From the NCBI GenBank assembly GCA_963678675.1, contig OY783196.1, forward strand, positions 20,934,827 through 20,998,826: a DNA stretch of 64,000 nucleotides, given 5' to 3'. The notes below the pieces were generated by a model. It was not told the origin of the DNA and searched no databases. It worked only from the letters and a program-made list of their open reading frames with translations. Positions 44,557-56,539 of the stretch are shown in pieces. This DNA is from Xiphydria camelus (taxonomy: Eukaryota; Arthropoda; Insecta; Hymenoptera; Xiphydriidae). Within the stretch, counting starts at the first letter, position 1. The number at the start of each line of letters is the position of its first letter. The position numbers were made by a program, and so were the translations under genes.

Positions 44557-45439
44557 GGTAGAGCGGGGCTTAAAGGTCCGCGGGTATAAAGGTCCACCAT
44601 ATATATCTAAAAAACTAGTGACGTATCGTTTTTTCTAACTATACAAGCGGACAGAAGAGGTCGCGGGGAGCGTAACGAGGCATCGTTGGCAGTCGAGTGA
44701 CGACGCTAGCAGGAGATACATGACTGCGTCTCGAAATTTTAACGTAAGTAAATTTTTTCATTATTATTCTTTTTAGGTCCGAGCAGTGTTATTTCGTTTA
44801 CCGTGCCTAAACATCGTTTATTAGTATACGTTATTTCTTTGTTTTTCACGATTTATTATTAGTTTAAGACTAGTTTAAACGGTATTTTTTTAATAACCTC
44901 TAACAACACTTACACTCGGTTGGGGTAAAAAGGTCCAATATGGATAAAAGGTTCTATATTCTCATAAAGAACAGTGTTGTCTTGTTTAATTGTACTGGTC
45001 AATTGAGACTGATTAGTGATAAGAAGATACTTTGATTTGTAATAAATACTGTTTAAATACTTTGAAACTTAGAATTAAAAAAAAATATTTTCTTTTGTAA
45101 TAATTATTACAGTACTTATGACTTTTTCCTTGTGAAATGAAAATATAGTTTTGAAATTCATTGGATGAAATATTGTTATTATTTCATAAAACCTTTTTAA
45201 AATTAAAATTAAATACTGGACCTTTTTACCCCTACCATGGGGCAAAAAGAGACAGACGACAAGGTCTAGAAAAATTGTAAAATTACATATTTGTATTATG
45301 ATAATTCAACCAAAAATTTGTTTAAACATGGTACGATAGCTGTTTGTTTGATTACTGTTGTATATTTTGATATAGTAGATTCCGTTTTCACAGTATAATT
45401 CTTAATAGTCAAATTGGACCTTTAAGCCCCGCTCTACCC
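44557..45439. mobile_element. 883-bp inverted-repeat element with repeated GGTCC motifs
   Basis: The ends GGTAGAGCGGGGCTTAAAGG and CCTTTAAGCCCCGCTCTACCC are inverted and TA lies outside both (44555-44556, 45440-45441). A second inverted pair sits inside: GGGGTAAAAAGGTCC at 44922-44936 and GGACCTTTTTACCCC at 45218-45232. AAAGGTCC or its complement occurs at least five times, near the ends and at these inner sites. No transposase frame is present; it is AT-rich inside. The TA target suggests a Tc1/mariner/pogo-type element, with modest confidence. Confidence 0.75.
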
Positions 45440-45441
45440 TA

Positions 45442-48400
45442 CGGCAATATCGTAGCGTAGTACCTTGGATTAACGACTAAGCGCGGCATATACCCTTCGA
45501 GTAACGCGCAAGGTCGGCGGATTTCGAGTCGAACAAATCTCTCACAGGTAAACCCGCGCGAGTGAGATGTAAAATTCTACTTACCTCGTTTGGGGATTTG
45601 AGGACGCAGACTCAACCCGGTATACAGACAGAGATGCGACGCAGAGGGAGAACCGGAGGCGAGGTGATTCCGTTGAGAACTTATCAGCATGTCGAACACG
45701 CCTGAGCTATACCCTAGATTATCATATTTATGATCTCTTTTCACGCTCCAAAGTGAAACACTATCCTGCTATCAGCGTAATGCCAGGTTCGGAACTTGTC
45801 GCGCGCAACTTGCTCGGCGGTTTCGCGGGAGCGGTGTGAGGCTCTTGGAAATGTCGTTCGCGTTGAGAAATGGAAGGCGATAAATTATTTATAAAGGTAC
45901 ATTTAGATACCATCAACGTAAAGCGTTTCGGTAAATCGACTAACATTTTCGTAGAAATTGTGATCGATGATAAGCTCTAATTTTGTATATATATATAATA
46001 TTTTAGCGTTCTCCCTTCTAAATGTATTTAGAAATAAATCAAGAGCAAACAGAGACGAAGAGCACAGAGTGTAAGCTAGACTCTAGAACGCGAGTACTCA
46101 GATATATATAGCGTGTAATCTGATGGTAAGAAAATCTACCGTACGGAGAACGTCGAGAGCCGATGCGAGGTGAAGAGGTCCACACTTAGAATAAGTGCTT
46201 GGAGAAGAGATTACGACGGAGATTGACTTCCGGGAAATCCGATAATTTAATTTTGCTATCAGAAGCGCCGGAGAGGAAGTTTTCACGCTATTTCGCATCT
46301 ACCACAGTGATAAGGAAAAATTTATCTCGATATCCTGCGCTCGGAGTCGATAAATTATTATCCTGCGTTACTATAACTGAGTAGCGTCGTAAAAATTCCA
46401 TTCTGAAAACAATTCCGTTAAATCGAAAGTTCAACGTTTATTTTCTCGAACCACCGCTCTAGGGAACCCATAGACAAAGAGTGCATTAATGGAGAAAGGT
46501 ATCTCGAGGAGAAAACTCGTTACACGCGAAGGGGTAACGGGGGTTGGATAGGTCGGACGGCGCGCAGTTATGCATAGTCATCAGTTAGCATGTTAATCAC
46601 ACTCGAAATGGCGTTAGAGTAAACGGTTGGAGCGGAGAAAATGGAAGGCGCGAAGAGGTGAAAGGGGCGCGACAGGTTGCGAAAGGAGACCGAAATATAA
46701 TAGGTCGGAGAGCTTTTGCGAGCGACCGGGTTTGCTTATTTGATCAGCAGCGAACGAGTAACGAGATACCTCCGGGTTTTTCCGGAAAGATTCAATTTCG
46801 CTCGCCTCGTGTCGTTCGATCACTTTTTATGAAAAAAAAGAATACCGCGGAAACCGATTACGGGATGATGAAAGAAAAGCATATAAATCCAACGGGAGAT
46901 CGATTAAAAGGCTTTTTAGGTATATTTAAAATTAAACGATCCATTGAATATTTATGTCAATTAAACGGTAAGTATTCCAAGAGAAATATCCTCAATAAAA
47001 TCAGAGACAGATTGTCAAACTGGAACGTTACCACTGGTTTAATTTTCCTCAACGCTGGAGATCTCGTTTCCCAGAATCATAATTTAACGAATTTATTGGA
47101 GTGAAAAAATATGACTAATTCTACACTTCTACGAAATATAAGACGGAAGCGGTACTAAATTCCGTAATCCAAAATATGCTTCACCTTGAAGGCCGAGATG
47201 AAAAATGATTATACATTAAACCATAAAATTAACGTCCGAAAGATCGTAAGTGTAAATTATTTACACGCGGCGAATAAAAGGAAGATAAATTCAGGAAACA
47301 GATAACCTTCACACGCGCGCGCTGGGGGCCTGTTGCACCACACCTCGTGGAAGCTTTGACCCCGTCCACCCCCCACAACCTTAAGAGGAAAAGATAACAG
47401 CGATCTGCGGGAATCTTGCGCATTCCGCGCGTGTATAAAGGAAATGGGCGTGCGTGCGTGTAAGTCGAGGGGTTGGCTCGTGAATGTTTTACGCATCCCT
47501 CGAAATACAATATTTATGGAGCCGCCATGGAGAAGCAACTCGGACGCTAAACTCCTCTCCATGTAAATCCGATTTGCCGGATCAGCAGCAAAGCAGTATA
47601 GCGAATCACTACACGAAAAAAGAATTTTGTACAAACTGCTCAATAAATGGAGCAATTAGTGATGTTACACACAGCAGAAATTGTCCTCGTGAGTGACACA
47701 GCACAGAATACCATTGTACATTATAAATACTGCATCCTTCATTGCAAAAACTACAATTCATGTACCTACTTCTATGTGATAAATTAGTGGTACTATTGGC
47801 TGTGGAACATCTTGAATGTTGCCATGAATTTAGAATAAATTTTCATTTGACAAAGTAGCAGTTAGAATGTACAACTCGACTCAGTACCTACTATATTGTT
47901 CCCGAGGACAACTTCTGCTGTGTGAAATATCACTTTGTGCAAAATATTCCTTTTTCCATGTAAAATTCTTGGATTGCTTGCACCCATCAAGGAATTATCA
48001 CAACGATCAAATTTATGACTGCAAAATTTCAATGTTTGTGTGGATAGCTATAAGATAAAGTCGAATTAACGTTGCATCGCTTTACGTCTCGTCAAGATTT
48101 TCGAGTGTACAAACAGAACGTAGTCCCTTGGCGGCACCTTCCTCGAGCTTTGCTCTGTGAACCTTACCTAACGTAACCTAATTCCATCCCCTCCTGCGTA
48201 TTTGCAGTGGACGTGTGCATTGTGGATCGATGCATATATCCGCACGCGTGTCTACGCAAGTGTATGCTAGGCTGTGATACTTATGTATCTAATAAGGTTA
48301 ATGAGTATAAACTGCCTTATTAAATCCCCGCAGGCCTCGTATGATGATTTATTCAACTATTACAGAAAAGGGGAGTGCAATGAAATGATCCGGGTAACCC

Positions 48401-48995
48401 CTGGCGTCCAAAGCTTATTATGAGCACCAAGGGTCAAATCGAACTTTTTGCTTTACTTTACTTTCGTCTGTTTACGTTGAAGTATTCCACGTTGCGTAAC
48501 AGGACAGATTTGTTGGACAATTTCAGATTTAGTGCGAAGAAAGACGCGGTAATCTCCGTTAATGCGGGAGAGGAAGGGAGAGGCTACTAAAGCGGGTCGA
48601 TGCAAACGAGATCAGCATGACAAGTAAATCTTGGAGAGAAGGGCTTCGATACTCTGTCGGCAACTATTATAGTTTCGTCTTTACTTTAATGTAGGTCGAC
48701 CTGCACATGCTGCACAACCTATGTAACGACTGGAATGTACGGAATGCTTTGGCTCTGCCAATCACGTCCATTTCCGAGGCTTGAGTCGGTTGCCAATACG
48801 ATTGTAGGTACTGTCAAATGTTCTCAGTTCGAGAGGTGATAACAGAGAGTTAATAACGGATATAGGCATGTCATTATATTATCGTATTCTGGAAAATTCT
48901 AGAATAGATCACAACAGATATCGTATCGTAAGTACAGTAAGTTCCTGGATAAATGAGATTTTTGGACGCGATAAATTTAAATTATTTCAACATGG
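45442..48995. other. Non-coding stretch, 3.5 kb
   Basis: Plus-strand frame 46658-47104 (148 codons) and minus-strand frames 47229-47655 lack domains. A TTACCTAACGTAACCTAA run near 48166 is like degenerate insect telomere-type repeats but is too short to mean much. No element was recognised. Confidence 0.4.
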
Positions 48996-48997
48996 TA

Positions 48998-49226
48998 CAC
49001 TGAGAAAACAGTTTATTTATAGTTGATATACATACACTTGATTATGGCGAAATAAATATTTCTTTGGGCTAAGTAAATATTTATTACCTATTATTTTCTA
49101 TTTCTGTTTGAATGAAAGAAACATTCTAGTGATTAATATATATTTACTTGGTCCAATGAAATATTTATTTTGCCATAATCAGGTAAGTATACATTTATTA
49201 ATTATAAATAAACTCTTCTCTTAGTA
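48998..49226. mobile_element. TA-flanked inverted-repeat MITE, family 3
   Basis: The left end CACTGAGAAAACAGTTTATT follows TA at 48996-48997; the right end AATAAACTCTTCTCTTAGTA precedes TA at 49227-49228. Inner arms carry TTGATTATGGCGAAATAAAT and its complement TTATTTTGCCATAATCAGG. It matches 11146-11388. Confidence 0.82.
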
Positions 49227-49228
49227 TA

Positions 49229-49789
49229 TCAGTGATGCGCGGATCAGCGTTTTTTTAAAAGTTGTTCTCGATATTACAGGAGACGACTATAGGTAGGCCT
49301 ACTTCGGTTTCCCAACGAAATACGCGATGAATTTACGTCGCTACGGTTTTCGGTCGCTCGAAGCGAAACCGCCGGGGGACGGCTCGTGAAACCTGTTCAT
49401 TTATTGAATACGTCAGAGCAGGTTGTGTGCTCTCATGTCACCCGGAGCACGCGAGGCGTCCCGCGAGACAATAAACTCAAAACTGTCCAACTTGTACTTC
49501 CACCTCACCGAGTACTCCAGTTTGCCGCTCGAGAAGTACGGGTACACCTATACGTCGAGTAATGGAAATTTTACGTCCGAGGGCTCTTTAGATATTGCGC
49601 TATAGTCTCGTTGCGAATAAACGACGGGGGATGAAGTGGCAGCTGTTATGTTCGTGGAATTTCCTGAATAACGATTTATCGTTATTGGAGAGCGAAGACA
49701 GAGATTCTCAAATAATTATGTTACTTCCTAGAAGACGAAAGAACAGTTGTCGTCCGGAGAACTACATTCACGATTACAAAATAAAATAC
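49229..49789. other. Non-coding stretch
   Basis: Two short plus-strand frames (49423-49605, 49595-49792) lack domains. Confidence 0.4.
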
Positions 49790-49792
49790 TAA

Positions 49793-49947
49793 GGGCCGAA
49801 TGTATAAACGCGGTGAACTGTAATTCGGCTTGAACTGTGGATCGAGCGTCGTTTTGGTATATTTTGTGTCACACGAAATATACCAAAACGACGCTCGATC
49901 CACAGTTCAAGCTGAACTACAGTTCACTGCGTTTATACTACCGGCCC
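49793..49947. mobile_element. Snap-back MITE with TAA target duplication
   Basis: The whole 155 bp is one near-perfect palindrome: GGGCCGAATGTATAAACGC opens it and GCGTTTATACTACCGGCCC closes it, with TTTTGGTATATTTTGTG and its complement near the centre. TAA lies on both sides (49790-49792, 49948-49950). A three-base TAA/TWA duplication with GGGCC/GGCCC ends fits the PIF/Harbinger superfamily, which is an inference from the flanks only. Confidence 0.8.
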
Positions 49948-49950
49948 TAA

Positions 49951-51048
49951 ATGTCGCATTCATCGCGTATGAAAAAAATATATAATAATTACGTCAAAAC
50001 TTGTACCGCGACTGCCCCGGAGAGGTATGTACCACGAAAGACGACAACTGAAAGCTCAGAATCTATACCTAACGAATGAGTGGCGTAACAATGGTTCTGC
50101 CCTCCGCGAAAGACATGAAACTCGGCTCGCTTTTCCGTGAATAGTTTCGCCAACCGAACGATAGCTCGAAGGGGTGGAGAGATTGACGTGCCGTCGGTTT
50201 GCAGCGAGTTACAGGCGTACGGAAGGGTGCGCGAAGGAACCTGCATTAAAAAACGCCCTCCCTTAGTGGTTCGTAAAACTCAAAGCATCTCCACTGTTTT
50301 ACTGTAGCTCGCTTCGCGATATATTCTCGCATAAATTTGTCAAAGCCCTCCTCGTGCCGCAAACTCCTCCTCTTTCTCTTTTACTGCTCCACTAAAATGA
50401 TAAGGCGATAAGATCGTAATTCTCTGCTTCGTTATATCAGAAGACTCTACGTAAACATCCGCGTGTTCGCATACGAATCAACATTAACGCCGCTAGACTT
50501 GACTCGTTGGTAACTAAATCGGGAGATCTTTCAGAAGCCTTCGCGTGCATTCTTCATCGCAATTTCTTATTTTCACAAGAAGCAGCGGAAGCACTAAACC
50601 TGTAGTAGCGGAGAGAAGTCGCTCCATCGTTATTAATAAACCTTGTTGTGATCACCCTTGCCTTCGTAGGTAGAAACACGATTTGCCTTATTACGCGACC
50701 AGAGGAGCATCGTTCGTGCACCGGGTGCCATCCGCAACACCGTAGATGCAGCTAGAGCGATATATGCACGGGGGAACATAAATTACACTCTGGCGCGCGA
50801 GCATCCTGCAGAATGTCTATCTAGCAGTATCCGATGCACTCCCCATCCATTCTCGTAGTACGCCATGTTAATAAAATACGCGGGGAAAATTGTGAGCTAT
50901 ATATATGGATTTACCGAGGTTATAATAATTCCGTGGCCTTAATTTCTGTACTGCAAATTTGAGAGAAAGTGTGAGATATAGAATTGTAAGAAGAGAAAAT
51001 ATTTTACGTAAATTCATCTTCATGGAAAAGAGGAATTCTTTACAAATG
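49951..51048. other. Non-coding stretch
   Basis: No repeat or domain seen; an 85-codon minus-strand frame at 49989-50246 is unremarkable. Confidence 0.4.
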
Positions 51049-51050
51049 TA

Positions 51051-51446
51051 CACTGTGGGAAAAAAATCGTTTAATTTAACTAAATTTTGAGGCTACGAAC
51101 GGGCAACTAAATATAGGTATAATTAGCCCAACAAATATGTAGTTAAAGTAACTAAATACTTAAAGTAACTTACTACTTCAACTAAATATTTGTTCACATA
51201 ATTATACAGTATATCCGATGGCAAAAACTCCCCTTTTCTAACTTCCCTGACATTTGACTTCGGTAGTAGTTGGGTCGGTGCTCTAGTCATTTATAGTTAG
51301 AGTTGGGTTCAGGAGAGTGCAGGAGAGTCTAACTATAAATGACTAGAGCACCGACCCAACCACTATCCAAGTCAAATGTCAGGGAAATTAAAAAAGGAGA
51401 GTTTGCCATCGGATATACTGTATATTTATTGTAACATTTTTTTTCC
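51051..51446. mobile_element. Diverged family 1 MITE, interrupted
   Basis: After TA (51049-51050) the end CACTGTGGGAAAAAAATCG is followed by AACTAAATTTTGAGGCTACG and AACTAAATATAGG, a diverged form of the family 1 left half. Positions 51205-51422 hold a family 8 element. The expected right end is only partly visible (ATTTTTTTTCCACGA at about 51434-51448), so that boundary is approximate. Confidence 0.5.
51207..51420. mobile_element. TA-flanked family 8 MITE
   Basis: The left end CAGTATATCCGATGGCAAAA and right end TTTGCCATCGGATATACTG are exact inverted copies, with TA at 51205-51206 and 51421-51422. The arms pair almost to the centre (TCTAGTCATTTATAGTTAGA and complement), making a 214-bp hairpin. 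The ACATTTGACTT block links it to 29126-29534. Confidence 0.88.
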
Positions 51447-51448
51447 AC

Positions 51449-52080
51449 GATTTCATTCACTAAACATTTTTCGGACAGTTCGAAATATTCGATTTCTGAG
51501 CCTCGTTTGGACTAGAACTCTGTGTATTATATGCTTAGATGTACACATATAAAGTGCTTTCCGTTTAATTAATACGATACAAACCAAGCCATTGGTCCCT
51601 TTCAGTAAAATCCCCGTCGATCGATCGATTATCCTTAACAGAAGCGTATCCACTCGGACTGTGAATAAAAGGCACCCGTAACACATAAGCCAAATGGTAC
51701 TAAAAGCCCCACCGTGATCACAAAAGGTCAAATATACCACGAATTTCTCGCGATCAAGCCAAGAGACGACAAAGGTTCCTCCCTGGACAACGTATACGGC
51801 GACCCACCGAATATTGCAGGGTACGCTGTCAGAAGTTATCTCCTTGTATTCCGGCACTCTATTCAATTACACCGTGAGACTCTCGAAACTCCGACGCGGC
51901 CTAGAATCCGTGCTCCCCGCCCGTGCGTGTGAATGTAGGTGCTCACTCGCGAACCCATCGTTGCGTGCGAACGATTCAATTGCACTCTTCGCGAGAGTAC
52001 GTGAAACTAATGTGTAAATAACAATGATTTGGATAGATACGTGCCCTGATATGTGCACGCTCGTATCTTTATGCAGCACG
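51449..52080. other. Non-coding stretch
   Basis: A 137-codon minus-strand frame (51453-51866) starts beside the element and has no recognisable domain. Confidence 0.35.
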
Positions 52081-52285
52081 CACTGTGAAAAAAACGTATT
52101 TATAGATAATAAACGTATGTTTGGACGTAGCGAAATACGCATTTTGTTGGTTCGAGCAAATATTTATTAACTACTAACAATCGTCCGACGAAAGTAAATG
52201 TGTCGAGGTAATAGTTTGAATCAAATAAAGCTCGCGTTGGTTAACGAATCCTCTATTTATCGGCTGTAAATAAACTCGTATCTAT
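52081..52285. mobile_element. Decayed family 3 MITE
   Basis: CACTGTGAAAAAAACGTATT at the left and TGTAAATAAACTCGTATC at the right keep weak complementarity, and TTTGGACGTAGCGAAATACG resembles the inner block of family 3. TA duplications are not preserved, and the ends are approximate. Confidence 0.4.
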
Positions 52286-53348
52286 AATCGCGGAAAACAT
52301 ACTGCAATTTTCTGCATATTTGCATCCTGTAATTATTCGTCGCGCGGGAATAACGATTCGTGCGACGCGTAGGTACGTTCCACGCGGAGCTGCATACATG
52401 CATAAGAGCGTTCAAATCTTGGTAACCAGGATCGCTCCCCACGCGTGTACACACTCTGTACACGGTGCAAGGATAATGAGCGGGAGTCGCTCGCGCTCTA
52501 TGGTCCCGAGGAAAACCTCGCTTGGAAAGGATTTTGCAGGGGGCCTTTGTGTGAATTCTCGCGGCGCAATTAATTTACTACGTGGGAAAACCGTTCAAAG
52601 TTCCAGCGCGAAAATGAAAAGGTAAAGGAAGAGTGTAGTTTAATTTATCGCGTGTTTGCGCTGCAATTTAATCGCGATAAATAACGATGGGTAATAATTA
52701 AGGACCGCGACTCTAGGAAAGATCTCGTGGCGATTTCCGAGAAAATGCGCTTGACGCGGGTTTCGTAGTTATTTCGCCGCGAAAAGACAATTAAAAATTG
52801 AGAAGAATTAGAGCGGAGGAACGGAAAACCGTTTTACTAAATTGTTTGCACGTCCACACCATGCAATTACGCAACAGTGGTCGCAAAACGTGCAACTAGT
52901 CGCATACGCGAAATTTAATCTACGCGAGCGAAATTTTCCCCGTAATTAAATAAACATCGTCGTGGATGGTTCGACGAAGTAATAAGGTAACATCGAAAGA
53001 GTAACGTTAATTCCGTAGAATTAAAATAACCTCTACAACTAGTACCTAACTGGTCGTCAATGATGATAGGCGCAGGTATATAACGGACGAATAGAAAACG
53101 AAGGTACGGATTGGTTTGACTCGTTCTGAAACTTTTCCGATAAAATTTAATTTACGTGAACTGCGAGTTGTTACGTTGATCGCGCCGCGCGCGGGAAGCT
53201 CGTGAGTTCAAATATTGGCAGTCGAATGGGTATGCAATTATAGCGCGAGTAAAGCTCGCTGCGGAAGACTTTTTCATGTCAGGCTGTATGAGTTTTGAAA
53301 ATTGGAGACACGACGAAGAGTGAAGAAACAGCCAATCTTTAGATTGTT
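52286..53348. other. Non-coding stretch
   Basis: No feature recognised. A 101-codon frame at 52320-52625 has no domain. Confidence 0.4.
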
Positions 53349-53455
53349 CCACTCTCTAAATCAGAATGAGCCAAAATGATTGACAATCAGCGAATATAGT
53401 AGCTGACTGCTAGCCGACTATTAATCATTTTGGCTGATTTTGATTTAGAGGGACC
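53349..53455. repeat. Inverted-repeat element, 107 bp
   Basis: CCACTCTCTAAATCAGAATG with AGCCAAAATGATT pairs with AATCATTTTGGCT and GATTTAGAGGGACC. It lies directly against the TTAA of the piggyBac-like element at 53461. Probably a small hairpin MITE; target duplications are not clear. Confidence 0.6.
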
Positions 53456-53460
53456 ATTAA

Positions 53461-53752
53461 CCCTTAAACGCACACACATTGGTCGGATCTGCAGGACCCG
53501 GCATCAAAAAGAAATACTATAACTCGTAATTGAAAGTCGATTGATTTACGTTTATTTTTGAATTTTCCGATGATAAATATGTTTAATGCAATATGAAAAG
53601 GCATGTATAAGATCTAATATTATTTTCTTCGCAAAAAAACATTACATTTTATAATCAAAATATAATATTGTATACTCTAATTTGTATTCGGGTCTGGGAG
53701 ACCCGACTTATGCACAAGAATGAAATTTTTTCCGCATGCACACATCTAAGGG
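53461..53752. mobile_element. TTAA-flanked piggyBac-like MITE
   Basis: Ends CCCTTAAACGCACACACATT and CACACATCTAAGGG are inverted and TTAA lies at 53457-53460 and 53753-53756. A palindromic GGGTCTGGGAGACCC block near the right end has a counterpart (GGTCGGATCTGCAGGACCC) near the left. The copy at 24891-25179 aligns in opposite orientation. It has no coding capacity. Confidence 0.82.
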
Positions 53753-53756
53753 TTAA

Positions 53757-54813
53757 TAACTTTATCTTAGGGCGTGATAATAGTTATCATGATCATTCAC
53801 GAAGTATCGATGTTAAATATCATTGATAGCGGTACACCTGACAAAATTGTGCTCCATTTTAATGATCGATTCCTCATACGATAGTTACGCGTTACATTCG
53901 AACCTGAATGAGATCTGTATCCACCTCTGAATACTCCCGCACAGTAAGGAGAGATTTCGCGAACTTAAAATCACGTTTTCCCTTCTGCAACTCCCCGGCC
54001 AAAATAACGCGGCCGATCTTTCGTTCCCAAACTAACGAGATTTCCGCTCGAAAGGGTCCTCGCCCCACTATAGACTCTCCCCCCGTTATATCGCAGTATA
54101 TAAAGATCCTCCCCGAATACCCCGCGCACCTTTCTTTTTCGACGAATGCATTTCGCTCCAAAGAATTCCCCCCTCCTCCTCCTCCCGCGTCACGCCGAAG
54201 AATCAATATAGCTACACGAACAGATATATTCCGTGTACGAATTACGCGTCTTTCGAAACAATGCCGAAAGCGAGATAAGATTGAATTTTTTATCAGCACC
54301 CCCCGAGTAAATAGTTTCCAAGCGAGTTTTGCCAAGACGTCGTCACCGATTTCCTTCCCGACGGATGAAAAAGCGTCAACGCTCTCGGGCGCTTTGCGTT
54401 TCTTTCCGCACGAACCGTTCCGACTTCGCGGAACTGCGAATGTAAACGGAGCCGGTACTTACCGAGGTGCGTGCTAAAAATTCTAAAGGAAAAAAATGGA
54501 GAAGGCGAATTCCATTCATGGAAATCTGTACGTTAGTTTTGCGCATCCAATTCGAGGTGCGATCGTTATACAGCGACCGTTCGAAAAATTCCTACGCTTT
54601 AAACTACCGTAAAGTGACGCGCACACTGAGAGAAATTGTATAAATCGCAGAGCAGTGCTAGTACTTAATTAATATAAGGATACGTTTCTGTTCACCTCGG
54701 CAATATTTTTTTTGTTTTTTACCAGAATAAATAGTCATTTCAACTATACGCATAGTCACTTCAGCAATGCGTATCTCTCCTGTCACATTTGTGTGGTATT
54801 GCTATATTACCTA
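53757..54813. other. Non-coding stretch with overlapping long frames
   Basis: A 189-codon plus-strand frame (53908-54477) and a 147-codon minus-strand frame (53892-54335) overlap almost fully. Neither shows a domain. The sequence is pyrimidine-rich and CpG-rich, which depletes stops. Confidence 0.4.
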
Positions 54814-54815
54814 TA

Positions 54816-55037
54816 CACTGAGAAAAAAGTATGGTAGATTTGACTAAATTAGCGGTCACGGACGGGAGAACGCAAATATAGTTACTTGAACTAATAATTT
54901 GCTAGACCAGAATACAGCTTGTTTCCGTCTGACAATTTAAAATCATTACAACCGAATTATATAATTCAAGTAACTTGATCGGCGTTCCCCCGCCCGTGAT
55001 CGCCAATTTAGTCAAATATATTATTTTTTTCTCTTTG
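54816..55037. mobile_element. TA-flanked inverted-repeat MITE, family 1
   Basis: The left end is CACTGAGAAAAAAGTATGGT and the right end ATTATTTTTTTCTCTTTG, with TA at 54814-54815 and 55038-55039. Blocks GACTAAATTAGCGGTCACGG and CGTTCCCCCGCCCGTGATCG pair. It is the closest relative of 6430-6660. Confidence 0.86.
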
Positions 55038-55039
55038 TA

Positions 55040-56537
55040 CTGTCTAGCTAACCTGTCACTTATTGTTAGCCTTAAAGCTAGTATATAGTTATCACACAGA
55101 GCTATACCAATTACTGTTCGACCAAAGCATTTCTCTCGGCTTAGAATGGACAAATTCGTAATTACGAAATGATGGATTATTCGATCCCCGTTGAAATACA
55201 ACATGAAAAAAATCGTATTTACAATCAAACTCCGATAAAATCGCTTCCCCCCGAGGCAGGCTTTCGAAAATTTCACAACTGAGACATGTAAATCACGGAA
55301 AAAATTCATATCGAAAATTCAATACAACCGCGCGCCTCTATCTATCTCTCGGCAACAAATTCGGAAAACGGCCTCTGAAGTCCCGCTAATCGCAGCCATG
55401 TTATCGCATTTCCAACGGACCGAACGACGCGCGACTCGCCCCGTGCGCGCTCGCATCCCCTATAATACGTCCGAATCGTTCGGACGTCGCGGAACCGGGG
55501 GAACAGCAGCCTGCCAACATTGTGGAGAGACGTGACGCGTAGCATCACGTGGGGTATTGATCGGGCGCGCGCGGCGGCATCCGCGAGAGCCATTCTGGCA
55601 GCCAACCTTCCTACCTACCCCAAGCCCGAGCGCTACCCTCTTTTACGTTCCTCCCCGTGCCCCGCCGTCCCTTTACCGTCCTCTTCCTCCCTCTCGCCCG
55701 CAACTTCCAGCGTCGCCTCATCTACCTCCGACTCGTCTGCAGCCAACCGCCGCGACGCGACGTATCCAGCGAGTTAATTATTAAATGCATCATCTCGTTC
55801 CGCGGTAAATCGTAAAAAAGACGAATGTCCGTGCTGAGGAGAGCTTTCCCAAGGGGGGGGGGGGGGGTACGGTTATGGATGGTCGTGTGAAGAGGTGATA
55901 ATAATAATTATTTTTCTCCGTCGACCCACTCGACGGGACATTCGTCGGAGGCGTCCGTTGTACGCGCGTTTTAATCCGTTGAGAGGAATCGGCTGGAGAA
56001 ATGGGCATAAGTAGCTGTAAGTATAAAAAAGAAGTACTTTGCGGGTATACTCGGATCTCTGGCTATTCTTCTTCTCGCGGATCGAGCGATGAGACGGAGT
56101 AGAGGATGACGAGCTTCCTCTCGGTAGTGAAGCGGGGATGAAAAAAAAGCAGAGACAAATACACGCAAAGGAAAGATCAAGTATTTGACTAGTCTTAATC
56201 CGTGCGTCTCGAATCTGTGTGTAATATATAGATGTTTATGGCGGACGCTGATAAATTGCGCATCTCTCTGTGCAGTTGGATACGCAGATTTATACGCCTG
56301 GTAATAGGCGTTACCTATATCGGAGAATTGATGTTAACTGACTCTCTCGGAAAGGACCTGGTCGCGCGTTCGTCGATCGACCAACGGCGGGGCGTCGCAT
56401 TTCCGGCGGCAATTATTGTCAATTAGTCGATCGACCAACGATGCACGGGATTCTGCGTAACGCGCGCAAGAAACGTCATATCTCTCGCGGAGCGTTAAGT
56501 CGAAAACAAATATTTCTTTGGAATCGCAAAGATTTCA
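55040..56537. other. Non-coding stretch, CpG-rich in the middle
   Basis: Positions 55370-55770 are CpG-rich with open frames on both strands. A run of 15 G lies at 55853-55867. No exon or element was recognised. Confidence 0.4.
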
Positions 56538-56539
56538 TA

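Noticed and set aside
46658..47104. 148-codon plus-strand frame
   Set aside because: No domain, no splice context and no related sequence in the window; length is within reach of chance.
48155..48185. Telomere-like TTACCTAACGTAACCTAA
   Set aside because: Fewer than four units, imperfect, and interstitial; no array.
53892..54477. 189-codon plus and 147-codon minus frames
   Set aside because: They overlap on opposite strands in pyrimidine-rich, CpG-rich DNA and show only a poly-proline run and no domain.
54902..55309. 135-codon minus-strand frame
   Set aside because: It begins inside the family 1 MITE at 54816-55037 and reads out of it; no domain.
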